Shown in pieces: positions 1 to 11,489 of a DNA stretch of 64,000 nucleotides (position 1 is the first letter of the stretch; each line of letters starts with the position of its first letter). This stretch comes from Solanum dulcamara (taxonomy: Eukaryota > Streptophyta > Magnoliopsida > Solanales > Solanaceae). The stretch is taken from contig NC_077239.1 in NCBI RefSeq assembly GCF_947179165.1, positions 13,258,501-13,322,500 of the forward strand, written 5' to 3'. The position numbers and the translations under genes were made by a program. The notes below the pieces were generated by a model. The model ran no database searches. It had not been told where the DNA came from and saw nothing but the letters and a program-made list of their open reading frames with translations.

Positions 1-545
1 TTAGACAACTTTGTGAATTTGAGGGCATACTCCCTCTCATGCTTCCTTGCTTGAGATTGATAAATTCCAACACCTTTGCCTCCCTTAGCTCAAGTGGGAA
101 AAAGTGATCAAGAAAAGTAACCTTGAACACTTCCCAACCTATGGGACCCTCTTCAACCCTTTCCGCTCTCCATTGATTATAGACAACTTAGCGACAACTT
201 TGAGTTGGTAGGCCACCAACTCTTCCTTTTCATTTGAGGACACTCCTATGATACTCACATCTTATATAATTTATCCATAAAGTCTTGAGGATCCTCATCT
301 ACCTTGGATCCATGAAACTCGAAAGGGTTCATCCTCATGAAGTCTCTTGCCCTCAAAGCTGAAGTAGTCACATTTTGAGGAGCTGCCACCCTTCTATTCA
401 CTTGAGTAATCACAACTTGGGCTAAAATTTGAAAAGCCGCTCGAAATTCTGCATTTAACACTTGATCATTCACGGGGTCATTTTGAGCATATTATTCCTT
501 ATCAACAACATTCTTTCAAATAGGGTATCGCTGTGGAGGCATGAT
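1..545 (-). pseudogene. Degenerate Ty3/gypsy gag, N-terminal part
   Basis: This is the start of a retrotransposon capsid (gag) gene that runs off the left edge of the window. The putative ATG is at about 543 on the minus strand, followed by a stop within the first few codons. The longest open stretch (473-255) carries a gag-like run ending in a segment rich in Phe-His-Gly and Asp-Pro-Gln. Near 1-60 a second frame reads like the gag 'tyr-ala-leu-lys-phe-thr' helix region, which is also seen intact in element 1 at about 10860-10910. Several frames are needed to follow it, so it is not functional. It lies directly downstream of the primer-binding site and LTR at 731-2986, so it is the 5' part of an element reading leftward. 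Confidence 0.75.
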
Positions 546-730
546 TCTGAAATTGCAAAGAGAAGCATTAGAGGAGGAAACCTTAGAGTTTAACTCTATA
601 ACACCATAAGATTATGAAAGAAGTGAAGTGTTTCATAAGATGCCTTATAGCCTCTTATTCATAAATATGGCGCGCTTAACACTGATGAAATGATGTGGCA
701 TGTTAGACTCCCTAAGACACTTGAACCTTG

Positions 731-743
731 TGCTCTGATGCCA
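731..743 (-). other. Primer-binding site of minus-strand gypsy element
   Basis: Read on the minus strand the sequence is TGGCATCAGAGCA. This is one base away from the usual plant retrotransposon primer site complementary to the 3' end of initiator-methionine tRNA (TGGTATCAGAGC). It lies a few bases downstream of the LTR end at about 748 and fixes the orientation of the element. Confidence 0.7.
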
Positions 744-747
744 AGTT

Positions 748-2986
748 TTTCATGACCCGACCTAGGGCCTAGTCGTAACACGACGATTAAAATTCAGAAG
801 GACTCCAGCCAAGCCTTCTAACATTTTATTCATGAGTATATATAAGAAAATTAAGCGTTAAAGATAGCTCATGATATGAAAGCAAAGTATAATATAAGAT
901 GTAAGTCTCAAAATAGGAAAGTGACAACATAGGCTCGTACTATCAAACAAGCCTCTAAATACTAGATAGAGTATGAGACAATCTCCAACTCACCCAATAG
1001 ACAACATAGAGTAATGAAGAATGACTGTCAAATGAAAAAATAAATGTCATGTCCTCAAACTGTGAGGACTCACAAGAAGATAATAATATCCTTTAGCCAC
1101 GAGTGGGAGAAGGATGAGCAAGATCGTTGGTCCCTATATTATGATACAATGTAGGCAAAAAGTATGCGTTAGTACATAAAATGCACTAAATATATGATAA
1201 CATGCATGAACAACAATCATAGGACATAATCAATATGAATAATGAGATGCAAGACCAATACCTTTAAAATATATCTAAAATCATAAGCAAATCAAGTCAT
1301 TTATCTCATTGGTCAATACTTCAAAAGAATCTCCTAATCATCATAAGAACTCATACCTCAACTGAAACTGTATAAGGTATGATCTTTAACCAATATATAA
1401 GACTATGTGAGATAATAAATGAAATCTTATGACTCCTACATTGAGACATGGGAGGCTACCTTGCGAGGGCATACTCCATAAGTAACTCTTTTAAATGGGC
1501 TATGTGGATCCACCAACGTAGTTTAGGACTAAAGGTTGCTATTAGAATTTTCTTGGATAACTAACTGCGTTATCGAACCAAACCCCACCTAAAAGTCCTC
1601 TTGGTGCTTAGTCAATATCCCAATAGAACTCATAAAACATGATCATAGACATTATATAGAAAGATAGTAACTACCTATTATTCCATCTTTACAAAATATC
1701 ATAAAATAGCTTATTTAGCATCATCATAGGATTAGCTCATCTATCACATAACTCATGTAATGTGGGTGTAAGCCTTCCATCATTACATATATTCTATCAT
1801 AAAATACTTTAGGGACTTAACTTGCCCTATCTTTAACTTTGCTTGAAACATCATAGAATCATTATTCATGAACTTCTTTGCATAAAGCATCTTTAATTCA
1901 TAGCATAAAGCTTTGATAAAATATAACTGGAAAATCAAGATCATATCTCATAAATCATACTTAAAACTAGCATATAACATGGGTTATTGAAATTCAACTT
2001 AAAATCATGTAATATAATATGAATTATGCATAATTAGACTAATAATATTGAAATATATCATAATTAAGAAGACCCAATGTAAATTATGAAATTAGGGCTT
2101 TTAATTGAAGAAATCAAAATAGGAATTAAGGAGAAATATTTGGGATTCCGTGGGTGAAAGGTACATGAATGAAGTCCTACATACGTTAACATTGATTTGC
2201 CTTATATTGTAGAGATTGAAAGCTTGACCTTGAAGAATCCTATTGAATTTGCTTAACAGAGAAGAAAACCTTGAGAGAAGACATGGGAGAAAAAACTTTG
2301 GGGTTTTGTAGTTATGGAGAGAATGAGAGAGAATGTTTTAGGGAAGTTAATAGGCATGAACTTAGTCCCAAAAACCTTCCACAATCATTAATGACATAAA
2401 GGTAAAAGACTACAATAACCTTCATTAAAGCTGAATTCGAGACCCATCATGGTCCATCACCACGGACAGTGAAGGGCACCACAATCCATAGTCCCCTCCA
2501 TAGTGAGGGACTTGGAATTTATGAAAAAGGGTTCTGAAAAAGGCTGCCCACCACGAGACCCACCACGACCTATCGCGAGCACTACAGTCTATGGTGGTCC
2601 TTCGTGGTGGTTGCCTTAAAATTCATTTTCTGGAGCTTGTAGGGAAGTTTCAGAAGTTCCTCCATGGAGACCTTCATGATCCATGGAGGGTTCTACGGTC
2701 CTTGGACTGGAGGTGTGAGGGGGATTTTGAGAGGGGTTTGTAAAGGTGTCCACCACGAAAGCCATAATGGTCTGTGGACCATACCACGAGTCGTGGTGTC
2801 CTCTGTGGCCCTCACCTTTGTAACTATTTAGCAGGGCATGGACCACGATAGATTTTCACGACCTATGATACTCTTCAAAGCCCATATTAGGTCTCATGAA
2901 GACCATCTGATGCCCAAAAGCTGAGTTTTCTAAAATTTCATCTTTTGTTCCTTATTTTTCAAACCTTCCAACTTTTGGGTCTTACA
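748..2986 (-). repeat. Ty3/gypsy 5' LTR (chromovirus type), minus orientation
   Basis: This 2.24 kb LTR begins on the minus strand at 2986 with TGTAAGACCC and ends near 748, next to a tRNA-Met-type primer site. It belongs to the same family as the LTR at 8061-10137: both share the opening bases, a 5' zone rich in CCACGA/TCGTGG words (here about 2440-2880), and two stem-loops near the 3' end (1134-1154 and 1051-1069). No open reading frame is conserved in it; the small ORFs are incidental. The outer LTR partner is outside the window. Confidence 0.8.
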
Positions 2987-5707
2987 TAAGGGGTAGTAAG
3001 TTGATGTAGATCTCATGGTAAAGGTATAAAAGAAGTTATTGGTTAAGATGGCTTAGATTATAGTTGAACTAGGAAGAGAGTTTATAATGTAGGTTATTAG
3101 TGAAAGTATAAAGTGGTTAAGGATTGATATATCTAGCCTTTACTTTGTGATTTTGAAAAGAAATCGATTGATGCTTATAGAGATATGAATACAGTTTAAA
3201 AGTATGAATGGAAAAGTAGTAGTAATATGGGAAACAAGGGTATATTAATGTATTGTAATTACATAGACTGTAAGAGAAAGATTAATTATTATTAATATAT
3301 GGTTTTAGTAGACTAGTGCTTGTCAGTTTTTATTTACTAGTTGCGATGCCATAATAGTATATGAATTCATGTTTTTATGTATGTTTGGTATTAGACACTA
3401 AGTTTTAATTGTGAATGATCACCAAGGTGAAAATAAATGATAGTTTGGGGTTAGTGATGCGAGTTTTATGAAATGATCTGGTAGGCTTGAAATAACGTAT
3501 ATAAGGATTTAAGTTTATAAATTTTCAATAAATTTGATAGTGGAAGTATGATATAGATGTGATCCATAGGTAAGAAAATGAATGGTGACTAAGTTATTAG
3601 ATAAAGGATACCCTTAATCATTAGGAAGATAGAAGTGAACCCAAGATGATAAATGGTTGCTTGATATTCTATGATTATTAAGTGCTATGTGTTCCTAGTT
3701 AGTATGTGAGAGTATCTAGGTGTGGAAAAGTGTAAGTATAATATGTCTTAATATGGTGTTCTTAAGAATTAAGTTGAGGATTTAGAGATAGATGATGTTT
3801 TGTCTCTTAGTGAAGCTTTATTCTCTATTGATTTAGAGGAATATGAAGTTAGAGGTGTGATGTCAGTAGAATAAGAAGAAGGATTCAGATAAGGAGTTTG
3901 TTATGTTTTCTAGTAAGAGTTTTAAGTTATAGGATGATGATTATAGAAGTTAGAGGAAGTTAAGTGGTATCTCTGAAAGCATTATCCTAGAATAGATCTT
4001 GCATCCTCCAAATATGATTGTCTGTGTAGGTTAAGCATTCATTTGTATATTATCATTGAGTTTAGAGGATATGAAATAGGCGTATATACTTGGAATGTCG
4101 TCCTTGATCTAAGAGGGAGATGATAGGGAGAAGAATCAAATCAAGTCATGTGAATCAAATTGTGATACATTTCAGAAGGAGTTATGATAAGATATCAATT
4201 CATTTTTACTCTAGAGTATTCCTCAGATTTCAGACATTATGAAACCCTACTCATCTCTTATATGTTAGCCTCGTTACCATGACCCATACTCATGCACCTC
4301 ATATAGATTCATGCCCATGCTCAGATTTTAAAATAGAAAGTTATAGCTTCAGAAAAGTGACCTTTATATTACTCCATGAATCTATGACTTATAGCTCTAT
4401 GATATACAACTCGCGAATAATGTACCCATGACTTCTCAACATATTTAGTCCTATATACTTATAAATACATTCTTAGTGATATGTGAAATCACAAATGTTA
4501 TGTATGTTTTTAAGATCAGGTTTGTTGAACAACTGATGCCTGTGATTTTGTTGTTCTAAACCCTTCTTTCATACACCCATGGTGGTGATAGATGGTTATG
4601 ACATGTTTTATACCTAGAATGCATATCTATGTATGCTTTATGCATCAAGTACATGACATACCCGTGCCTACTATGCTTTTCTTTTCAAAGCCCTATTTAT
4701 GAGTGTCAAAGTCATGATAAGTATAAGTGATAATTTAAAAGTATCTCTTTTATTCAAGATCCTCATACGCTAGTTGTTTTTATGACCCTTACTATGTTAC
4801 AATAGTTGTGTTGATAGCAGCTGAATGATGGGTTTAGATAAGAATGTAGTTATCTCTTATTAGGAAAGTTAAAGTCTGTTAGATGGTTTAGTTACCGTGA
4901 AGTCCATATAGTAGTTATAATGATAGGCTTGAATATTGTGTTAATAACATAGATGGATGCATTATGCGCTAGTAGCTTCTTGATTTGAACTTGAGGTTAG
5001 CTGAATGGTGTGGACAGAAGAAGTCGTAATCTTGAGATGGAATTCCCAATAGAAATATAGGATTAGAACATTCATATTGCGTGTAGCACCTTGTGACATC
5101 AGGTTACGCTTGAATATTATGAGAGCATGTAGTTGGACTTAGATTTGAGTAGATGTAGTCACATGTACCCTTGTGGGAGTTATAAGTTGCAGCTGATAAA
5201 GGGTATTATTCAAGAGGAGAAGCGTAGTTTAAAAGTGTTCCTAAACATAAAAGTCATCAATCGTATCAATTAAGGCATATTGGCACTATTCTTACCTCGT
5301 GCCTATGGTACTTACGTTTTATGTCAAGTAGCTTCAAATAATGTGTGGGTCATGTTCAAATCTATATCGTTCCTACTTTATGAAACCACATCGGTCTCGC
5401 ATGAATTATGCCTATGATTCCTTCTCTTGAAATGTTATAAGAGTTTCCTTTTCAAGTCTTACAGAGGCCAGCGGAGTCCAAGTTCATGTATTTCTTATGT
5501 TCTTCATTCCTGTGCTAGTTTTTACGCTGTTAGGTCATGCTTTTACATTCTTATTATTGGTTGCTAGACTTCTATTATTAGTGAAATTCATCTTATGATA
5601 TTATATTCAGCACAAATACCTTTAAAAAAATCTTAGCTTACTCTATTCACATGTCTATTCTAGCTTTGATCTTCATTCGAAGATGAATGATCCAAAGATG
5701 GAGATAT
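2987..5707. other. Gene-free, heavily decayed DNA, probably old retrotransposon interior
   Basis: I find no long ORF, no recognisable gag or pol motif and no RNA gene here. The last 60 bases before 5708 look like the usual tail of a gypsy interior: a TTCGAAGATGAATGATCC-like end followed by a purine-rich AAAGATGGAGATA tract. The stretch is therefore probably the decayed interior of the element whose 3' LTR starts at 5708. The minus-strand LTR ending at 2986 would then have inserted into or next to it. Confidence 0.45.
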
Positions 5708-7890
5708 TATAACACCCTACAACTTCTAAGCAAAGATCTGAACCATCTTCCGTATGCATATAGGCTTGAACTTAATGACTTCTAAGTTGTACATATACAT
5801 ATATGTTAAGTCCCTTTCTAAGTATTTGAAGTGTATTGAATGTGGTTTAGGGTCATAAGGAACCTCAAACTCCAAGCCAAGTTCAAAGAATTTCTATCAG
5901 CTAAGTTTTCGTATGAGTCCATATAAGGGTCAACTTCAAATAACCATATCTCTTAAACTATAAAGATTTAGGTGTCCCATGACCGATCATATTAAAGGTC
6001 TATGAGTCTTCTTTCCAAAGCCATCAAATTTGAATAATTTGGAGTTCGCCAAATTGTTCGGTGTATTACCGAATCACCTTGCTAATTTGGCCTAAAAACC
6101 TTAAAACTCTAATTATTTTGGTGATCTAAATCTCCCTTTCAGATACTCACCGAATAGTTCGAGACCTCCATATCATTGATTTGGCCAATGAGATTTATTA
6201 AAATGTCATTTTATTTGATTTTTATGGTCTTCTTACATTTCTAGAAGGGTATTCTTGAACTTTTATCCTCAATTTACTTTCCTAAGGTTATATTATAGCC
6301 TAATAACCTCCCCATATACGTCCAACTTCTAGAAAATCAAATTCGCACATTCTAAGTTATCTCAAGGAAGAAGCTAGAGTTCTTCACCTTCAAGCCTCAG
6401 TTCAAGGTTAAGTCAGTGTTTTTCTTCTAGGTATGTAAGGCTTCAATGAGAGTATCCTTTCACTCTCATGCCTAAGGTATTTTGATTCTCAAGAATTCTA
6501 TAGAATTATTAGGAGTAAAAGATAGGGCTTTCTATGAAATTAAGATCTTTCTTCATAAATCCCTATTTTTAGTGTTTCACTTTGGTTTAAAAATCCTTGT
6601 TACACTGATTTAACATGATTTCTATGGTCTCTTATGCATTTATGACTTTTAAGCATGAAAGCAAGCATGATATGATTTACAGCCTCAATAAGGGTTATTT
6701 TAAGGCATGAAGTTTGAACTTAATCTCACTTATGATTCAAGATCTGATTTTTAAGCTTAGTCTCACTTATGATTCAAGATATAATTTTTAGGATGAGTCT
6801 CACTTATGATTCAAGATATAAATTTTGAGATTAGTCTCACATATGATTCAAATATATGAACAGTTTTTATACCTATGAGCATTAATATGTATTTATGTAT
6901 TTTGGGAGGACTATTTAGCACCGAGTGGACTTTAGGGATAAAAGTGTAAGATTAGCTTCTGTGGACATTTATTAGCAATCCCTAAGTTCCATAACTATGT
7001 GTCGTTGTAGTACTTGGGTTTACCACTTTTTAGACAACTCTATATGACCCTGAGAGGCACAAACTAGTATATTCACATGGATATGATATGGTTCTATACC
7101 CCTACAAAGTATAGGGCAACTCTCTCAACTGGGTTAGTTATTGGACATCATGAGCTCACATGATGTATGTCGGTTATAAGAAAATCCTTAGTTTATGCAT
7201 TTTTTACGATATATTCTTAACCTTATATGGTTCATTTAAGTATGCTATTTTATGAATATAATTATGTAATGCTAATTTAGACTCACCTTGATGTATATGC
7301 TTTTGAAAAAAGGGTTTTCTGTTAAAAAATGATATTTATGCATGGACTCCAACTGTTTTCTTCAATTCCTTTATTATGATTATGATTTTAGAAATCTTCT
7401 TTCATTCTTCCTCGATATTTTATTTAATATAATTATGTTAGTGTTCCCTTACATACTCAATACACTCTACGTACTGACATATATATATTTTCTCTGCACT
7501 CTATCCTTTTATGATGTAGATTCTAACACTCATTCTCAGACTCGTCGTTGGTGAGATTGCAGCAGTTCCCAATTAGCAGTTTGTGAGTCCTCTTATTCGA
7601 GGACTTCATGGAGTAGTTTTAGTTAGTTCTTTTATGAAGAAATAGTAGGTTAGGGCATGTCCTGACAAACATTTTTCTTTTGATTCAGATGTTAGAGGCT
7701 TGTTTTAGACATTATCTTTCAATTTTCATGGATATAATATTTTTCCAATAAGACCTTTATGCATATGTTCTAGCTTCTGCTTAGTTTTCTTATGATATGC
7801 TTTAATGTGTTATGCCAAGGGTTAACTTGGTACCACTCATGGTTCCAAGTACCATGTCATGGCTAGGGTGTAGACTCAGATCATGATAGT
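5708..7890 (+). repeat. Ty3/gypsy LTR, plus orientation (likely 3' LTR)
   Basis: The LTR starts TATAACACCC after a polypurine tract and ends approximately at 7890 in a CATGATAG-like remnant. No primer-binding site follows, so it is a 3' or solo LTR. The two LTR stem-loops found in the other gypsy copies are present at 7494-7519 and 7587-7604, at the usual distance from the 3' end. A 37-bp tandem repeat lies inside it. The right boundary is imprecise. Confidence 0.6.
6724..6860 (+). repeat. 37-bp tandem repeat, about four copies, inside LTR
   Basis: The core TCTCACTTATGATTCAAGAT recurs at 6724, 6761, 6798 and (slightly changed) 6835, an exact 37-base period. The linkers between cores have diverged. 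It is a local expansion within the LTR at 5708-7890. Confidence 0.85.
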
Positions 7891-8060
7891 TAGATGATTG
7901 TTAGATTTAAGATGTTAAGTATTGGTTTGCCAACTAAAGGTTAGTATTGGTGTCAATCACGATGATTTAGATCGTGACTCAATATATTATCAAAGAACAC
8001 TATGATGACCTTCAATTTTACTTAAAAATATGGTTGATGATACCTTGAAAACATGATAGG

Positions 8061-10137
8061 TGTAAGGCCCCAAAAGTTGGAAAGTCAAAAATTGAGGTCT
8101 ATAGAAGAGTTCCCAGAAAAGTGCAGCTTTTTGGCACCAGGTGATCCTCATGAAGCCCTTTATAGGCCATAAAGTGGACCACGGGATATGAAGAGCCACC
8201 ATGGCCTAGCCTGGTTCACATTGGATCATGGGAAAGGACCACGAGAGGGACCATGACCCATGGTGAGCACCACGAGCTATGGTGGCCTCTATGGTGGTCA
8301 CCTCCATCAAACCCTTATTCAGCCTTCTCACCACGACCACAAACACGAGTCGTGGAGCTTTTCATAAGATGTGATATGGCACATGAAGGGTGAACCCTTC
8401 ATATCAGAAGTCCCTTTCAAGTTTATGAGGCCCTTCACAAACTACGAAGGGGTACACGGTCGGTGAAAGTCCTTTCGTGTAAGTGCCCAAATTCAGTTAA
8501 GTTAGGAGTGTTTATGTCTTTTCCCTATGATCTCACTAATGAATGTGGATGGTTTTTAAGGTTTTATTCTATCCTATTAACTACCCTAAGCCCTCTTAAC
8601 CCCCTCATTCTCACCCAAACACTCAAAACCCAAAATCTTTTCTCTAAAGTTTCCCCTCAAGAGTCTTCTTCTTCCTTAAGTAATTCAGGAGAACAAAAAA
8701 GGATCAAGACATCAATTCATTGCAATTTAGGGCTCCTAAGGTCTAAGGTATGTGGAAATTCATCCATGGGTCCTTTTACCTATTCCCAAGGTTCTTCTCA
8801 AATTTTCTTATGAATTCTTTGTTTTTAAAATAAGCCCTAGTTCGATGAATATACATTGGTCGTCCTACTCATGATATATCTTATGATTTTTGATCAAATT
8901 TTGCATAATTCACATCATACTTCATGATTTCAAGTTGAATTTAAATGACCTATGTTATAGGTTATGTATAGTATGTTTTTAAGGAACTGTGATCATGAAT
9001 TTCAAGTGATATCAATGAAAGCATTACGAATAACACAATCTTGTTAAAGAGGTGAAAGGACATTCTCATCAACTCAAGGATTCTTATGAATCAATCATGT
9101 TAATGAGATATTCTTAAGATTTTCTTCTGATGAGTATTGATATTTTTTATTGTCTTTCCTAATGATGTGAATGATTATGTTTTCATGAAATTCTATTGGG
9201 ATAATAACTAAGCGCCAAGAGGAATTTAAGGTGGGATTCGATCTCGTAGCCATAGTAGCTACCCAAGGGAATTCTAGTAGAACCCTTTAGTTCCTAACTA
9301 TGCTACCCACATAGATTTAAAGTGTAATATAGCGTAGCTAGTGGATCCACAAAGCTCACCATGATAGAAAAAGTGTCATCATAGAGTCTACCTTGGCAAA
9401 TTAGCCTCCTCCTTCTCAATATGAGAGTACATCAAATTCTATTTTATAGATCGCATGGTCTTATATGTTAGTTAAGATCCTCGCATGGTCTTATATGTTG
9501 GTTAAGATCCTATCCCACATCAAGGTATATAAAAATGTATAAAAGTTCTCATGATGATGTTTTGATGAATTGACCATATGATTATGATGATTTAAGGTTT
9601 TCAAGGTGTTACTCATATTTTAAGATATTGGTCATGCATCTCATGATTCATATTGATTATGTCCTATATTCATTGTTCATGCATACTTTTCACATACTTA
9701 GTGTATTCCATGTACTAACATATACTTTTTGCCTACATTGTATTATAATATAGGGCCGGACGATCTTCGCGCACCTCCCACTTATAGCTAGAGTTGAGCT
9801 TTACTTTTATATAGTTGGTGAGTCCTCATACTTCGAGGACAAGAATTTTATCTTTTATCATTCTTATGACTTCATATATTTTCATGGGTGAGCTATGATC
9901 TTGTATTATGCCTCTATCTAGTTTAGTAGAGGCATGTTAGATGTTATAGAGTCTTTGTTGTCCTTTCATTTTGAGTTTTAGACTTTCCATGTTGAGACTT
10001 TACTTCAGCATCTATGTTTTAGCTTTATTGCCTTACATACCTTATGTATTCTTATGTATGATATGATAAAAGGCATGGTTGGGGTCCCTCAAGATTCTTT
10101 GTCGTGTCGCACCTAGGATCTAGCTTGGATCGTGACA
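8061..10137 (+). repeat. 5' LTR of element 1
   Basis: It starts TGTAAGGCCCC at 8061 and ends CGTGACA at about 10137. Positions about 8200-8370 hold a dense array of CCACGA/TCGTGG/CCATGG words. Stem-loops are at 9733-9753 and 9822-9840. Two 29-31 bp direct copies of a CGCATGGTCTTATATGTTGG-like segment sit at about 9450-9510. It is the same family as the minus-strand LTR at 748-2986 and the partial LTR at 14916-16161. Confidence 0.85.
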
Positions 10138-10140
10138 AAC

Positions 10141-10155
10141 TTAGTATAAGAGCAC
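10141..10155 (+). other. Primer-binding site of element 1
   Basis: TTAGTATAAGAGCAC follows the LTR end by three bases. It is a mutated form of the initiator-methionine tRNA primer site TTGGTATCAGAGCAC. Confidence 0.65.
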
Positions 10156-10341
10156 AAAGTTTAAAGTATCCTAGGAAACATAACATGCCACGCCGATTAG
10201 AGTCTTATTTATTGGTATAAAGTGCACCACATCTATGAATAGGATGCTATGAGACATATTAGGAAAAAATGTCACTTATTTCATGATCTCATAATGTGAT
10301 AGAGTTGAACTCTAACACTTTCTCTTTGCGATTTCAAAAAT

Positions 10342-11480
10342 ATGCCTCCACAAAAGAATCATATTTGAAGGAATGCCAAAGAAGAGCAACAAGCTCCAAA
10401 CGACCCTTTGAATAAGAAAGTCTCTCATGTAGAGTTTCAAACCGCTTTCCAAGTTCTAGCTCAAGCCATGGTGGCTCAAGTTAATCAAGAGTTGGTAGCT
10501 CTATGAACCCAAATGTGGGTACAGTGGCTAGCTGAGTTTGTGACTTCACTCATATAAACCCTCCTGATTTTCATGGTTTCAAGGTGGATAAGGATCCATA
10601 AGAGTTAATGGAGGGTATTGGTAAGATTTTTTTACATCATGGGTATTAGCCCGATGGAAAAACAGACTTGGTAACGTATTAACTTAAATGGGTTGCTTAA
10701 GTTTGGTATGATTAATAGAAAGATAAAAGAGGAAGAGATGACAATCTAATAGATTAGGAGGAATTCAAGGGTGTTTTTCTAGAATAGTTCTCTCCTTTGG
10801 AGTTGAGGGAAGCTAAGGTTCAAGTGTTCATAAATTTGCACTAAGATAACATGAGTGTGAGGAAGTATGCCCTCAAGTTCACAAAGTTGTCCAAATATGC
10901 TCCTTTTATGGTTGCCGATCCAAGGGCTCGTATAAGCAAGTTTGTTTTGGGTGTGTCCAATTTGGTGGTCAAAGATTTTAGAACCACCATGCTTATCAAA
11001 GAGATGGAAATTTTGAGGCTTATGACACATGCAGAGAAAATTGAGGAGGAGAAGCTAAAATAAAGGTCTAGAAGGGAGTCTAACAGGGCTCGAACAAATG
11101 GTGGCAATTTCTCTCATGGCAAGTCTGGAAATGATGGCCATCCTTATTTTTGTCAAAAATATTCCGTCTTAGATTCATCAAACACTTCGGTTCCAAAGTT
11201 CGATAAAGATAATGTGCCTAATCCTAAGGTATAAGGAGGAGCTCCAAGTGGCCAAGTCGTCCCTCCACATAAGAAGTGTGGAAGGAATCATAAGAGAAAA
11301 TGCTTAGTAGGATTGGATATGTGTTATAGGTGTGGAAATATGGGCCATCTAGCAAAAGAATGTAAGAGTGGTCCTAGACCCTAGGCTCAGACTCAGGCTA
11401 CCAGCCATCTGAATTAGTGCGGTACTACCTCGGGTGGTGGTAATATCTAAAACATATTCTATGCCCTTCAAACTCATCAA
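10342..11480 (+). pseudogene. gag of element 1 (capsid and zinc knuckle), broken
   Basis: The gag reading frame starts with ATG at 10342 (Met-Pro-Pro-Gln), directly after the 5' leader, and contains several in-frame stops. A matrix/capsid-like segment is readable at 10851-11063. A complete CCHC zinc knuckle, CYRCGNMGHLAKEC, lies at 11322-11363 and would bind genomic RNA during packaging. The knuckle is intact although the surrounding frame is interrupted. Confidence 0.8.
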
Positions 11481-11489
11481 AAGTTAGAG

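Noticed and set aside
8463..8813. 116-codon ORF in the 5' LTR of element 1
   Set aside because: It lies wholly inside an LTR, and the homologous part of the 3' LTR (about 15120-15470) does not keep the frame.
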